In this document: one piece after another, positions 48,930 to 60,214 of the stretch
Layout: the number at the start of each line of letters is the position of its first letter
Position numbering within the stretch: the stretch's first letter is position 1
NCBI GenBank assembly: GCA_964017125.1
Contig: OZ024904.1
Coordinates: 5,058,454 to 5,122,453, forward strand
DNA from: Flabesymbios commensalis
Taxonomy: Eukaryota; Annelida; Polychaeta; Terebellida; Flabelligeridae
DNA length: 64,000 bases
Reading direction: 5' to 3'
Program-made: the position numbers and the translations under genes
Notes under the pieces: model-generated
What the model was told of the DNA's origin: nothing
The model's input: only the letters and a program-made list of their open reading frames with translations
Database searches by the model: none

Positions 48930-49412
48930 CCTATGTGCGCCATATAAATATATCATATTATTATTAGACCCTATTATGTGAAGTACGTAGGGCCTACATG
49001 CTAACGTGATTACATACAGATGTACGTACAAGACAGCTTGAAACGTCACGTTAGCATTTTGTTTTTTCCTAAAGCAACATTAAACACAAATATATTAAGC
49101 AAAAGGTAATAATATGGTAATTTGTGTTACTATATATGTGAATTTCATGTATTGGTGACACGTGAATTATTTGTGAGTGACTGTTATTAAAACACTCGGT
49201 ATGTTGGTGGTAAACATTATCGTGGAACCTGCCATATATCACTACCATCACAGTTTGAATATTGTCATGGACACGAATATTTACTTGTTGACTAAGTTTA
49301 AAGGGGATACGTCGTCATTTGCCGCTAATCATAATATTAACACTCATATTGACCCCCCTCCTTAATAAAGGCTTCTCAATGCAGGAGGCTAAACGGCTAT
49401 CATAATATTTTT

Positions 49413-49638
49413 ATTGTCATAGCAAAATGTTTCTTCTCCATCAATTCGTATAAAACTAAATATTGGGGGGAACCTCTGTGACAGAGAGGTAGCGTGCTCG
49501 ACCTCAAAACTGCCAGGGTGCGAATCCTGTGTCTGGAGAACAGTGTCATCTGATACATCTCGTGAATCATCTCCTGGCCCAGTTTAGCCTGTATGTGCAA
49601 AAAAGTGGCCTGGCCTAAAGCCCTAATCATTTCATTTT
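49413..49638 (+). mobile_element. SINE A, second half plus link, copy 2
   Basis: Counterpart of 21535-21760; A box gacagagaggtagcgtgctc. Confidence 0.8.
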
Positions 49639-52487
49639 TGTCATAGCAAATTAACATTTTGCTGTCTGAGAGATGTGAGATTTCGGAATACTGAACCTTC
49701 GGAATAATAAACCTTCGGAGCAATGAACCCCTATTTCGGATGAATGACCCTTCGGAACAATGAACCTCTATTTCGGAGCAATGAACCTTCGGAACAATGA
49801 ACCTTCGGAGCAATGAACCCCTATTTCAGATAAATTACCCTTCGGAACAATAAACCTTCGGCACAATAAACCTTTTTTTCGGAACAATGAACCTTCGGAA
49901 CAATGAACCTTCGGAACAATGAACCTTCGGAAAAATGGACCTTCGGAAAAGCGGACTGTAACCAAATGGTCAGCATCATTCATGCCTATTACCACAATGT
50001 TAACATAATTATGATTAACAAAATAATAGAAATAGACACGGCTAAAGCTGATAAAAAATCTTAATGATGCATAAGGATATCTAATTGTATAGGCCTATTT
50101 ACGCCATAAATTGATCATGAACCCGAAAATCCAGCAATTATGTAGGCCCCTAAAATTAATGCAAATAACAGCAATGTGCAAACATTGTGAAGACAATATG
50201 ACGTAACAACTATAATCATGACATTGTAAATGTTGATAACTACAATTAGGGCCTAATTGTAATCAATCTGTAACCATGGATTTCATTATTTATTCAACAG
50301 TCATTTTAATTAGTTATATTTAAGCATTCAAAGCAATTATTTTTCACTAGAGACATGATTGCGGTATGTATTTGTTTTTGTTATGCCTTTCAATGAACAA
50401 AATATTCCACCCATAAAAAAGACGTTTATAACACACGCGATTGTTGACTCCACTCTTTAATATGTTTTTTTCTCGGGAAAAGTCAGAAAAATTAAATATT
50501 GCAATGAGAAAAACATGAAAATCAATCAAATTTAAACTTTTCATTTTGTATATTATAAACGTGGGCCTGTGTATTGTAATTCCGTTGCACACGTTTTGAA
50601 GCGTTCAGTGATTTTTACAGTCACTTGTAACTGTGTTTTTGTAACTTCATTTTAAATAACTGAGCAGTTTATTGGTGTATTTGTTTGTTTGACAATAGTT
50701 CATTTTTAAACAAACATGATTAAAATGTGCCAACAAATATATTGTATTAATATTTGTTTATCCCATTGCAGTTCTCCATTATAGTTCATAGTTACGCGGA
50801 GGACATAATGTTTAAAGACTTGTCGTAAACTTGCTAATAACAATACTGTTTTCAATTAACGAAGAATGATTATCCTATACCTGCCGTTGATTTTAGAATA
50901 TATGTTTATATCCATGCTACTTCATATAGATTTGCTTGTTAGTTAAAGTAGTATAAATATGATTGACCATCAACATTTGCACGTTATCTAAAATAAAAGA
51001 TGTAAACTTCCTACAAAATATTTTGTTTGCTTTATGTTGTGTTTATTAGTTTTAAAGTCTTTTTATTGAGATGTTGTCGGCATTTAAATGCATCTAATCT
51101 ACAATAATAATTTAAAAATCATTTTGTACGATATTAAAGCTGTTAAGTTTACAAAAAACAAAACAAATAAAAACTAATAGTATATGCTTAAAACATAGTG
51201 CATGCGGCAGCATTCTGTAAAGTATTCACATGCCATAGGTCTCTATACGATAGGATTCACATGTCTTGTATAACGATTAGGATCATGATAGCGACGTTTA
51301 CCCCGGTGGTTGCCGATTTACCCCTGCTCCCTAGTAGGGGTAAATTTAACCCCGCACTTGGCCAATTTTAACCCCGCGCGACATTTACCCCTGCGTAGTG
51401 CATAAGGGGTATGTCGTTTTTTCAAATTTACCCCAGCGATACCTCTGGGGTTTGTCCAAACCTCCGGATGGTGCACACGGCCCCTGGTCAATCCGATTAC
51501 AGAGCTAAATCTAAAAACAGTTTGAGCCAAAGAAACGTATGGTTTAGCAAACCGGTTCAAGATCCAACGACCAAACCATCATGCAGGCAGGTTTGATGGT
51601 TTGGTGAATCCGGTTCTGGCTTGGACTGATCTGGTGCAAAAAAAACACTCTGGATTGGGAAACCGGTTTAAGATGTTTAAGATCGGTACGAATCGATCAG
51701 GTCCTTAGACGTAGCTGATAATGTTACCCTGATGTTAGACAGTCTTCGCTGGTAGTCTTGACTACGGTATGTTGATATTTTATGATATTTTCAACAAACA
51801 TATCGACCTGTGTGTCTTAAAAAACGATTGTATGAAGTTTATGGTGATACATACAGGTCGATATCTAATGTTGGCCTACCGCCGTCCACCATCTGCAACG
51901 CTGGCCCAGCTGTGAACCGTCATTTATGATCAGTATCATTTCATTTGTAACTGTTTGGGCAGCATAATTAAATATTAAACATGTTTACGGCGTGTTATCC
52001 TAGTCACTGTTGTTATATGTATATTAGTGGGTCCCTCTTGGTGCATATAGGGAACATAGTGTTATTTTGTGCAGGACAAAATAATTACGAAACTTGCAGG
52101 TATTGTTCACAAGTGTCCTGTCTTTAGTTTATACGATTTAAAATACGGACATATTTTAGCAAAAGTTGCGAACCTGACTTTTTAGCATAACTAAGGTGTG
52201 CCGAACACGATTAGCCCGGTCTCCAAGCAGAATTTTGAGTTTTAGGTTGTCTTATTAGCATATACAAAATGGCCGATTTTGAGCATTTAGTGAGGAAATA
52301 CATGACCATACCACGTAAAATAGACACCGTTATTGGGTAAGCCTATCAAAAATGTTGGGAAAGTGAGTTTTTACCACCATTAAAGTATGTGAAATTGAAT
52401 TAGCCTTCCTCAATTCCACTTCCAAGTTATTTAATTAGCATAAATAAAATGGCAAAAGTTGACAATTTAATTTTTTTTTATACAGGT

Positions 52488-52687
52488 NNNNNNNNNNNNN
52501 NNNNNNNNNNNNNNNNNNNNNNNNNNNNNNNNNNNNNNNNNNNNNNNNNNNNNNNNNNNNNNNNNNNNNNNNNNNNNNNNNNNNNNNNNNNNNNNNNNNN
52601 NNNNNNNNNNNNNNNNNNNNNNNNNNNNNNNNNNNNNNNNNNNNNNNNNNNNNNNNNNNNNNNNNNNNNNNNNNNNNNNNNNNNNNN
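52488..52687. other. Assembly gap of exactly 200 N
   Basis: Second 200-N scaffolding gap. Its right edge falls inside the left inverted repeat of the element at 52.7-53.7 kb. Confidence 0.99.
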
Positions 52688-53722
52688 TGTCCAAAACATG
52701 AAATGAGATGCTACCAGTAAAAAAGGGATAAACTTTATATTTCGACCGCTTCTATGGGGGTACCCTCAAAACCTGTCTGAAATTAGGAGGTAGGGTTACG
52801 TAAGCGTGTATCATTGATTTTCAAATTAACCAATTGCAAATTTACGTTATAATAATAAATCACCCATTGCAGTCGAGTAAATAGTCGTATCTCCATGTAC
52901 TCTCAAACATGTTTTTTATTATAAAATAATCAAAATTAACAACAAAACAAACTAGTCAACATGGTCAAAGAAAACGACATAATAAATGTAGTTGTTGGAC
53001 ATATCCATATCTGGCCTATGGAATCTGAACCCAGATATGTGTATGCTTAAAATGTGTGTTATTTATATTTATAAATGTCATACATATTGTTTGGTAAAAT
53101 AATATCGCGGCCTTTCATGAAAACATGTATATTTAGCCTGGGCTGAAATCTGAAACATGAAACTTTGCTCGAGATGTTATTGTATACTTTTTTATCCACT
53201 AGTTTTTACATATTTTGTGTGTGCTGAATTCGAATCTGTCGGATAACATTCAATATTTGGTGACCTTCACCTTCAAAATAGCAAAACACAAAATGGCCAC
53301 CAAAATGTTGAGAAAACCCCATATTTTAAATTCTATAGTTTGTCCCACATAATAGCACAATTTATGGTTTCGGCAATATTTTTAATTGATCATTTTTTTC
53401 TTGTATCTTTGCAAAGAAAAGTCGTTTCCTTTGACCATGTTCGATTTCGATTATTTGTAATAAAAGAAATTGTTCAAACGTATGTGTATAGATGACTGTT
53501 TAATCCACTGCATCATGCAATATATCAGTAGAACGGAAATTTAGCTATCTTTTATATGGTATATTACATGTGTAGATTGGTGAGAAATGCAATGACAGAC
53601 GTTTGCGTAACCCTACCCCCTAATTTTAGACAGGTTTGGGGGTACCCCCATATAAGCGGTAAAATTATATATTTCGTCCCTATTTTTTTACTGGTAACAT
53701 CTCATTTCATGTTTTGGACATA
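52688..53722. mobile_element. TIR element of at least 1.03 kb, left end in gap
   Basis: 52688-52830 and 53590-53722 are inverted copies (tgtccaaaacatgaaatgag, gggggtaccctcaaaacctg, gtagggttacgtaagcgt). The interior shows no transposase. The gap begins inside or just before the left arm. Confidence 0.8.
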
Positions 53723-54433
53723 TCAAAGATTAAAAAAAGTTGGTGTGGGTGAGTAGTCGCGGTTGAATGGTGACCAATTCTGGCCAATGGACTAATATAT
53801 TACATGTGGCCTGTTAGTGAAGCAACACTGAACAGTTTATAGTTTGCACGATGAGAATAATGAGCCTGGCTTCGCGATAATAGGGGATGCTACTTAGTTT
53901 GATTTGTTTTAACCTTAGACACACCTTTTTCATAATATTTTAATCAGTCAATTCCGCAATACTATTTCAGTGGGATTTCATTGACCTTCCTCCCCCGCGG
54001 TATTCGCGCCCTATTGGTTGGATTCTTTAGAACTCTCAAAGAAGTACATTCAATGTAAGCAAATTACAATCAAATTCAATAAAATACTATATTTACTTCA
54101 ATAACTTCTTCAATTGGTACGTTATATTATCTTCATTATATATATTTACAGCTAATTTACTGGAAATATGTTAATATACAATATTTTTTTTAATTTAGTA
54201 AATGTTACTGACGTTTTATATTTTCTGACAATACATTCCAAATAATTTGCTCGTGTAGGAGAATGATTTGTGATGTGATCTAAGAATGAATAATTTGTGA
54301 ATTGGTGAAGATCAGAGTGAATAACCTAAATGATCTTTAATATTAGTAAACGTAATCTCTACTATAATAGAATAAGAGTTTTTATGCTCCATACATCGTT
54401 GAACGTAGGCCCTACGCCCTGAACATCTATTTG
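53723..54433. other. No gene seen
   Basis: AT-rich unique sequence without recognisable exons or large repeats. Confidence 0.55.
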
Positions 54434-54501
54434 ATTAACTATACACATCATCACAAACTATTTTATGGATTTCAGTGGCATTTTATATGGACTGAAACTT
54501 A

Positions 54502-54591
54502 CATGAAACCGTATAGATAGTAAGGGTATTCCCCCTGGCTCAGGGCAGGGGGGATAACCTTACTATCTATACGGTTTCATGAGCATCCATC
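54502..54591. repeat. 90-bp palindrome between direct repeats
   Basis: catgaaaccgtatagatagt and its complement face each other with ccccct/aggggg inside. On both sides stands catcacaaacta(t/c)tttatggatt, so the hairpin separates a short direct duplication. Confidence 0.8.
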
Positions 54592-54634
54592 ACAAACTAC
54601 TTTATGGATTTCCATGGCATTTTATTTGATTCGA

Positions 54635-56806
54635 AACTAGCTTCAACCCGTGTATATACAGTAACAGCAGGAAAAGGGCTAACATAATAAAGTAGGTTCA
54701 ACCCGTGTATATACAGCCACAGCAGGAAAAGAGATAGCATAATAAACTAGCTTCAACCCGTGTATATACAGTCACAGTAGGAGAAGTAGTAACAAAACAA
54801 ACTAGCTTCAACCCGTGTATATACAGTAACGGCAGGAGAAGGGCTAATATAATAAACCGGCTTCAACCCGTGTATATACAGTAACAGTAGGAGAAGGGTT
54901 AACATAATAAACTAGCATCAACCCGTGTATATACAGTCACAGTAGGAGAAGTGGTAACAAAACAAACTAGCTTCAACCCGTGTATATACAGTAACAGCAG
55001 GAGAAGGGCTGATATAAAAAACCGGCTTCAACCCGTGTATATACAGTAACAGTAGGAGAAGGGTTAACATAATAAACTAGCTTCAACCCGTGTATATACA
55101 GTAACAGCAGGAGAAGGGATAACATAATAAACTAGCTTCAACCCGTGTATATACAGTCACAGCAGGAAAAGGGATAGCATAATAAACTAGCTTCAACCCG
55201 TGTATATACAGTCACAGCAGGAGAAGGAATAGCATAATAAACTAGCTTCAACCCGTGTATATACAGTCACAGCAAGAAAAGGGATAGCATAATAAACTAG
55301 CTTCAACCCGTGTATGTACAGTGACAATAGGAGAAGGGTTAACATAATAAACTAGCTTCAACCCGTGTATATACAGTAACAGTAGGAAAAGGGCTAACAT
55401 AATAAAGTAGCTTCAACCCGTGTATATACAGTGATAATAGGAGAAGGGTTAACAGAATAAACTAGCTTCAACCCGTGTATATACAGTAACAGTAGGAGAA
55501 GGGTTAACATAATAAACTAGCTTCAGCCCGTGTATATACAGTAACAGCAGGAAAAGGGCTAACATAATAAACTAGCTTCAGCCCGTGTATATACAGTAAC
55601 AGCAGGAGAAGGGATAACATAATAAACTAGCTTCAACCCGTGTATATACAGTAACAGCAGGAGAAGGGATAACATAATAAACTAGCTTCAACCCGTGTAT
55701 ATACAGTAACAGCAGAAGAAGGGATGACATAATAAACTAGCTTCAACCCGTGTATATGCAGTAACAGCAGGAGAAGGGATAACATAATAAACTAGCTTCA
55801 ACCCGGATATACAGTAACAGTAGGAGAAGGGTTAACATAATAAACTAGCTTCAACCCGTTTATATACGGTCACAGCAGGAGAAGGGATAACAAAATAAAC
55901 TAGCTTCAACCCGTGTATATACGGTCAAAGCAGGGAAAGGGATAACATAATAAACTAGCTTCAACCCGTGTATATACAGTCACAGTAGGAGAAGGGATAA
56001 CATAATAAAGTAGCTTCAACCCGTGTATATACAGTCACAGCAGGAAAAGGGATAACATAATAAACTAGGTCACAGCAGGAGCAGGGATAACATAATACAC
56101 TAGTTTCAACCCGTGTATATACAGTAACAGCAGGAGAAGGGATAACACAATAAACTAGCTTCAACCCGTGTATATACAGTAACAGCAGGAAAAGGGATAA
56201 CATTGCAAACTAGCTTCAACCCGTGTATATGCAGTAGCAGCAGGAAAAGGGATAACATAATAAACTAGCTTCAACCCGTGTATATACAGTAACAGCAGGA
56301 GAAGGGATAACATTGCAAACTAGCTTCAACCCGTGTATATACAGTAGCAGCAGGAAAAGGGATAACATAATAAACTAGCTTCAACCCGTGTATATACAGT
56401 AACAGCAGGAGAAGGGTTAACATAATAAACTAGCTTCAAACCGTGTATATACAGTAACAGCAGGAGAAGGGCTCACATAATAAACTAGCTTCAACCCGTA
56501 TACATACAGTCACAGCAGGAGAAGGGATAACATAATAAACTAGCTTCAACCCGTGTATATACAGTGACAATAGGAGGAGGGCTAACATAATAAACTAGCT
56601 TCAACCCGTGTATATACAGTCACAGTAGGAGAAGGGATAACACAATAAACTAGCTTCAACCCGTGTATATACAGTGACAATAGGAGAAGGGCTAACATAA
56701 TAAACTAGCTTCAACCCGTGTATATACAGTCACAGTAGGAGAAGGGATAACACAATAAACTAGCTTCAACCCGTGTACATACAGTGACAATAGGAGAAGG
56801 GTTAAC
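54635..56806 (+). repeat. 55-bp minisatellite, about 39 units
   Basis: Unit cttcaacccgtgtatataca, gtaacagcaggagaaggg, ataacataataaactag. Variants form higher-order patterns: a 165-bp three-unit period at 54771/54936 and an alternating 110-bp two-unit period at 56540-56800. One shortened unit lies near 56064. The array abuts the HS3ST pseudogene. Confidence 0.95.
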
Positions 56807-56819
56807 AAATCCTTCCATA

Positions 56820-57283
56820 TCAATTACACATCATGACACTCCGTATTTGTCAAACCAACTGGACTTACGGCCAACCAATTTTTCGAGTTCAACATTATAT
56901 GGTTGAAAAAAGTTTACCATCTTTTCGTGTAAATGATCTGATATGGCTGGATGGTGCCTGCCTTTGTCCGCCGGCATACAGTTTTGATGGTGCTGTCCCG
57001 GTTTAACGATACAGTATTCATGTATTGCTCTACCGCATGCAGTGGCGGATCCAGAATGTGCAAGAGGAGTGGGCGTAAGCCACATTTTGGCTGAAAAAGG
57101 TGTGTTAGCTTCACTTTATTCCGAAAAATGCATGAAACTGCAATATTTTCACCAATAAGAGGGGAGGCTGGCGTACGCCGGGTATGCCCTATGCTGGATC
57201 CGCCACTGGCCTGGATTTCGTAGTATGGATTAACTTTCAGATTGTCTCCGTCAACGATATGGAATTGTTCTATAGGAACTTTG
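56820..57283 (-). pseudogene. Truncated HS3ST paralogue (3' end only) with a MITE inserted
   Basis: This matches the last third of the intact sulfotransferase exon 3 kb away, in the same orientation. Recognisable blocks are EQFHIVDGDNLKVNPYYEIQ, HAVEQYM and then CIVKPGQHHQNCMPADKGR through KLVGRKSSWFDKYGVS. It is dead. The 5' two thirds, including the PAPS loops, are missing and replaced by a degenerate 7-bp repeat. About 60 bases covering the FNKTKGF region are deleted, which shifts the frame. A roughly 160-bp inverted-repeat element interrupts the block between EIQ and HAVEQYM. Residual identity is high, so this looks like a recent tandem duplicate rather than an ancient one. It lacks poly(A) and is in tandem, so local duplication fits better than retrocopying. 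Confidence 0.85.
57049..57211. mobile_element. MITE with TIR GTGGCGGATCCAG inside the HS3ST pseudogene
   Basis: About 160 bp bounded by inverted ends AGTGGCGGATCCAG and CTGGATCCGCCACT. Comparison with the intact exon shows it as an insertion at the codons around EIHAVEQ. Flanks gcatg/gcctg may be an imperfect 5-bp target duplication. No coding capacity. Confidence 0.75.
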
Positions 57284-57700
57284 GATTTCAGACGTCGGTT
57301 TTTGGACCTTAGGCTTTGAACTGTATTCAAATTTCGGTCTTTGGACTTCAAACTTCTGGATTCGGACTTAAGACTTCGGACTTTAGATAACGGACTTCAG
57401 ACATTGGACATCGGATTTTCAACTTCAGAACTTGGACTAAAGACTACGAACTTCAGACAGCGTATTTTGGTCATCGGACAGTCTGTAGACATACTTTGAA
57501 CTTAAGACTTCAGATTTTTAGATTACGGACTTCAAACTTCGAACCTCGGATTTTAGACTTAAGACTCTGAACTTCAGTTTTCGAACTTGAGACTTCGGAC
57601 ATTGGACTTCGAACTTTAGACTTGAGACTTCGGATTTCAGACATTGGACTTCAAGCTTTGGAATTTTAGACTTCGGACTTCAAGTTTGAGAATTCAGAAA
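57284..57700 (+). repeat. Degenerate 7-bp repeat (GGACTTC/AGACTTC)
   Basis: ggacttcagacttcgga-type 7-mers over 400 bases, replacing the missing 5' part of the HS3ST pseudogene. Confidence 0.9.
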
Positions 57701-58718
57701 TCCACATCAAGCTTTTGTACATATGAAATATATATATATATTTGTTTGTTAGTTTAATTCAGAGGTCCCAGTCAAAACATTGACTTGCCTCTGCTGGTTT
57801 AATTCTGTATCACTCTCTGCGACACAAGCCCAACAATAAACAACAGTGAGTCAACGTTTAGTTTTTGATGGAATTACAAAAGTTATTTTAATTGTCAAAT
57901 GTAGCACATAAAAGTTACTAGTGTCCACAGAACTCAATCGTTAGTTAGTTCACTGTTGGGCCACTATCTGCAAGACTGGCCCAGCATTAAAAACAGCATT
58001 GTGGTATTTAAAGGGCAGATTTTAAAATTGTTATGAACTCGAGGAGTGATCAGCCTCTGAGATTGGACGAAAAACATGACCTATCTAAAATGACAATCCC
58101 TCATTGCAATAGAAATCCGGATTTGATCGAGATCAACTATCTCGATCACTTCAAAAAGTCACAGCATGAATCCTCAATATCTAAGGATCATTGTGTGAAT
58201 ATTTGTGAAGGATCTGATAAAAAAACTGAAGGAGAAATAGCTTTCCGAAAAACGGCTGTGGAATAATAATAAAATTATAATTTTATAATAGGCTTGGTAT
58301 TTATCCAAACGTAATTAAGTTTGGGCATACATGTCCCAGATTCTTTTTTTAATAACTTATCTTGCTTATTAAGTTTGGAGGAATACCAACATGTTTGTAT
58401 GACGATGATATGCTTAACTCTTATAGTTTATGTACTAATTGCATTTGAAGGCGTGGTGGGTTTTAATTTTCATTGAAAGCACAACCTGTCGGCTGATAGC
58501 CATTCATTGCATGAATAGACTCAGGCTGAAATGCGGGTAGTGTGTCCGGTCTGGGTCTCCTAATAACCCTTTATTGTTAGGCTTTATTATTAAAATACAT
58601 TTGCCCTAACAAAAACAAGCAACAATTTTTCATACATCACAAGGAATCATGTCATTTTATGTGTGTTATATAATTAGGATAAAATACATTTGTCTTTTGA
58701 ATGAACTACATATCTTAA
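57701..58718. other. No supported gene
   Basis: Contains a GTTGGGCC-family fragment near 57950-58000 and a 77-codon frame at 58033-58266 without recognised similarity. AT-rich otherwise. Confidence 0.5.
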
Positions 58719-58719
58719 A

Positions 58720-58985
58720 GGTGACCTATCACCCCATATATAGTATGAATAATTGTGTGACAAATAAATCAAAGTTGCCACTAGATGGGGAACAATTGTT
58801 TCCTTATATGGGATGATTGGCTCATGTGGGATCATGTGACCCTCACATGAGTCACATGATAGCCCTCACATGGGTCACATGCTAACCAATCACCCCATAT
58901 AAGGAAACAATTGTGCCCCATCTTGTGGCAACTTTGATTTATTTGCACAAATTTATTCATACTATACAAGGGGTGATATGTCACC
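58720..58985. mobile_element. 266-bp palindromic MITE, AGGTGAC ends
   Basis: Arms of about 110 bases: aggtgacctatcacccc to tgattgg, mirrored by ccaatcaccccatataagg to gatatgtcacct. The loop is rich in CACATGA repeats. Some arm mismatches show modest age. Confidence 0.88.
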
Positions 58986-59035
58986 TACCCTTGTGCTGGT
59001 GAATTGTTTGTGAGTATTTTTCATTCATTCTAAAC

Positions 59036-59153
59036 TGGGCCCGTATTCTCGTACAAGTTACGATATATCGTAGGCTTCTGATTGGTCGAGATGGCCATCT
59101 CGACCAATCAGAAGCCTACGATATATCGTAACTTGTACGAGAATATGGCCCCA
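59036..59153. repeat. 118-bp near-perfect palindrome
   Basis: gggcccgtattctcgtacaa and ttgtacgagaatatggcccc enclose fully complementary arms meeting at gatggccatc. Almost no loop and very few mismatches, so young or conserved by conversion. Confidence 0.92.
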
Positions 59154-59339
59154 GGAATTGCTGATGCGATTCCCAGCTTCAATTGACGAAAAATGTATGT
59201 TTATATGAAAAATAGCCATATTCCAAATTTAATTATTTTAACATCTATTATTATTTATTTGAAATTATATTTATATAAAATTATTTATTTGAACATCTAC
59301 CACAAACTATTTTATCAATTTAATCGGGCACAGCAGCAC

Positions 59340-59395
59340 ACTGGTTAAAAACTATTTAATATCAATAAAACATCATGACACCTACATCACTTGGT
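59340..59395 (-). pseudogene. Possible third remnant of the HS3ST 3' end
   Basis: The flank left of the 59.4-kb TIR element (ggttaaaaactatttaat, then cacatcatgaca-like sequence) resembles the sequence around the intact gene's stop codon (gttaacaaactctttaat, then acattatgacac, at 60186-60222) and the equivalent part of the pseudogene near 56808-56840. Only about 50 bases are involved, so this is suggestive: a leftover of a third tandem unit, or a duplication made when the TIR element inserted. Confidence 0.4.
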
Positions 59396-60182
59396 CAGGT
59401 ACGGGTCCAGCCGTTTTTAAATGGCCGGCCATTTAAAAACCACCGTGCGTTTATAAGCACTCGCAACGCACTTCCGGCGAGTGTTTATAAACACCCGGGC
59501 ATTTATAAACGGTCGGCCAATATGCCTGTTCAACTGTACATTTTAGTTCATATTATCAGGTATTTTCTCTTAATTATACTAGATTTGGTATAATGTATAA
59601 ATTGACACAACACAGCACTAGTTAGTAATGAACTTGAGAAGCAGAATCTGTGAAATACGATGCTTTAATTGGTGAAAAGCGCCCAAAATAGATTTTCTGA
59701 CCACTGACCTCAACCTCCTTAAGGTGGCATTGCTAAAAAATGTATACGTTGGGGGTACACTCCGCTAATACCCTGAGGTGGTGGATATAGTGATGGTCAA
59801 ATTGTATGTGTAATTTGTATTTTCTATGTGGCATCTTTTTTGTACACACGATTTAGTGCAATAAAAACCGGTATACAATCCAGGAGCTTTGTCATTTATC
59901 CCACTTCCTAGATAATTTCTGCGGAAATTTCTAGACAAAATTGACTAAAATGTAGCTTATTATATAGTTAACTAAACTGCTTCCTCATATTGCTGCTCTG
60001 CCGTGAAACAAGTGAAACAAGCAAGCTGATACAGTCTTTTGGCTTTGGCAGTATACAAACGAGGCCGACCGTTTATAAACGCCTGAGTGTTTATAAACAC
60101 TCGCTGGAAGTGCGCTGCATGTCCTTATAAACGCACGGTCGTTTTTAAATGGGCGGCCATTTAAAAACGGCTGGACCCGTAC
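59396..60182. mobile_element. 787-bp TIR element with TTTATAAAC subrepeats
   Basis: TIRs of about 130 bases: caggtacgggtccagccg and cggctggacccgtacctg, each followed by gtttttaaatgg..ggcc and several gtttataaacac/gcgtttataa subrepeats. The interior lacks a transposase. It sits about 30 bases downstream of the HS3ST stop codon. Confidence 0.88.
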
Positions 60183-60214
60183 CTGTTAACAAACTCTTTA
60201 ATATCAACAACACA

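Larger units (their letters stand above)
45713..50218. mobile_element. Foldback-type element, copy 2
   Basis: Counterpart of 18150-22340 with arms 45713-45960 and 49957-50218 and arrays at 45980-46145 and 49660-49955. The interior is longer because of a 332-bp tandem duplication. Confidence 0.75.
24593..52270 (+). repeat. Large duplicated segment, copy 2 (starts at N gap)
   Basis: Starts at the first base after the gap, inside the hairpin that sits at 7313-7390 in copy 1, and follows copy 1 to its end at 52270. Another 217 unique bases continue past the point where copy 1 is cut off. It is longer than copy 1 mainly because of the 9.5-kb block at 34878-44384. Confidence 0.95.

Noticed and set aside
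54635-56806. Open frames in the 55-bp array (for example 55961-56203, minus)
   Set aside because: They follow the repeat period and have no other support.
54635-56806. CRISPR-like array
   Set aside because: Units are uniform repeats without unique spacers, in eukaryotic DNA.
58033-58266. 77-codon ORF starting MNSRSDQPLRL
   Set aside because: Acceptable composition and a proper ATG, but no recognised similarity, no splice or promoter context, and its length is within chance for this DNA. It could still be an exon.
60197-60202. Poly(A) signal ATTAAA for HS3ST on the minus strand
   Set aside because: Only about 13 bases after the stop codon, too close to be convincing without transcript data.
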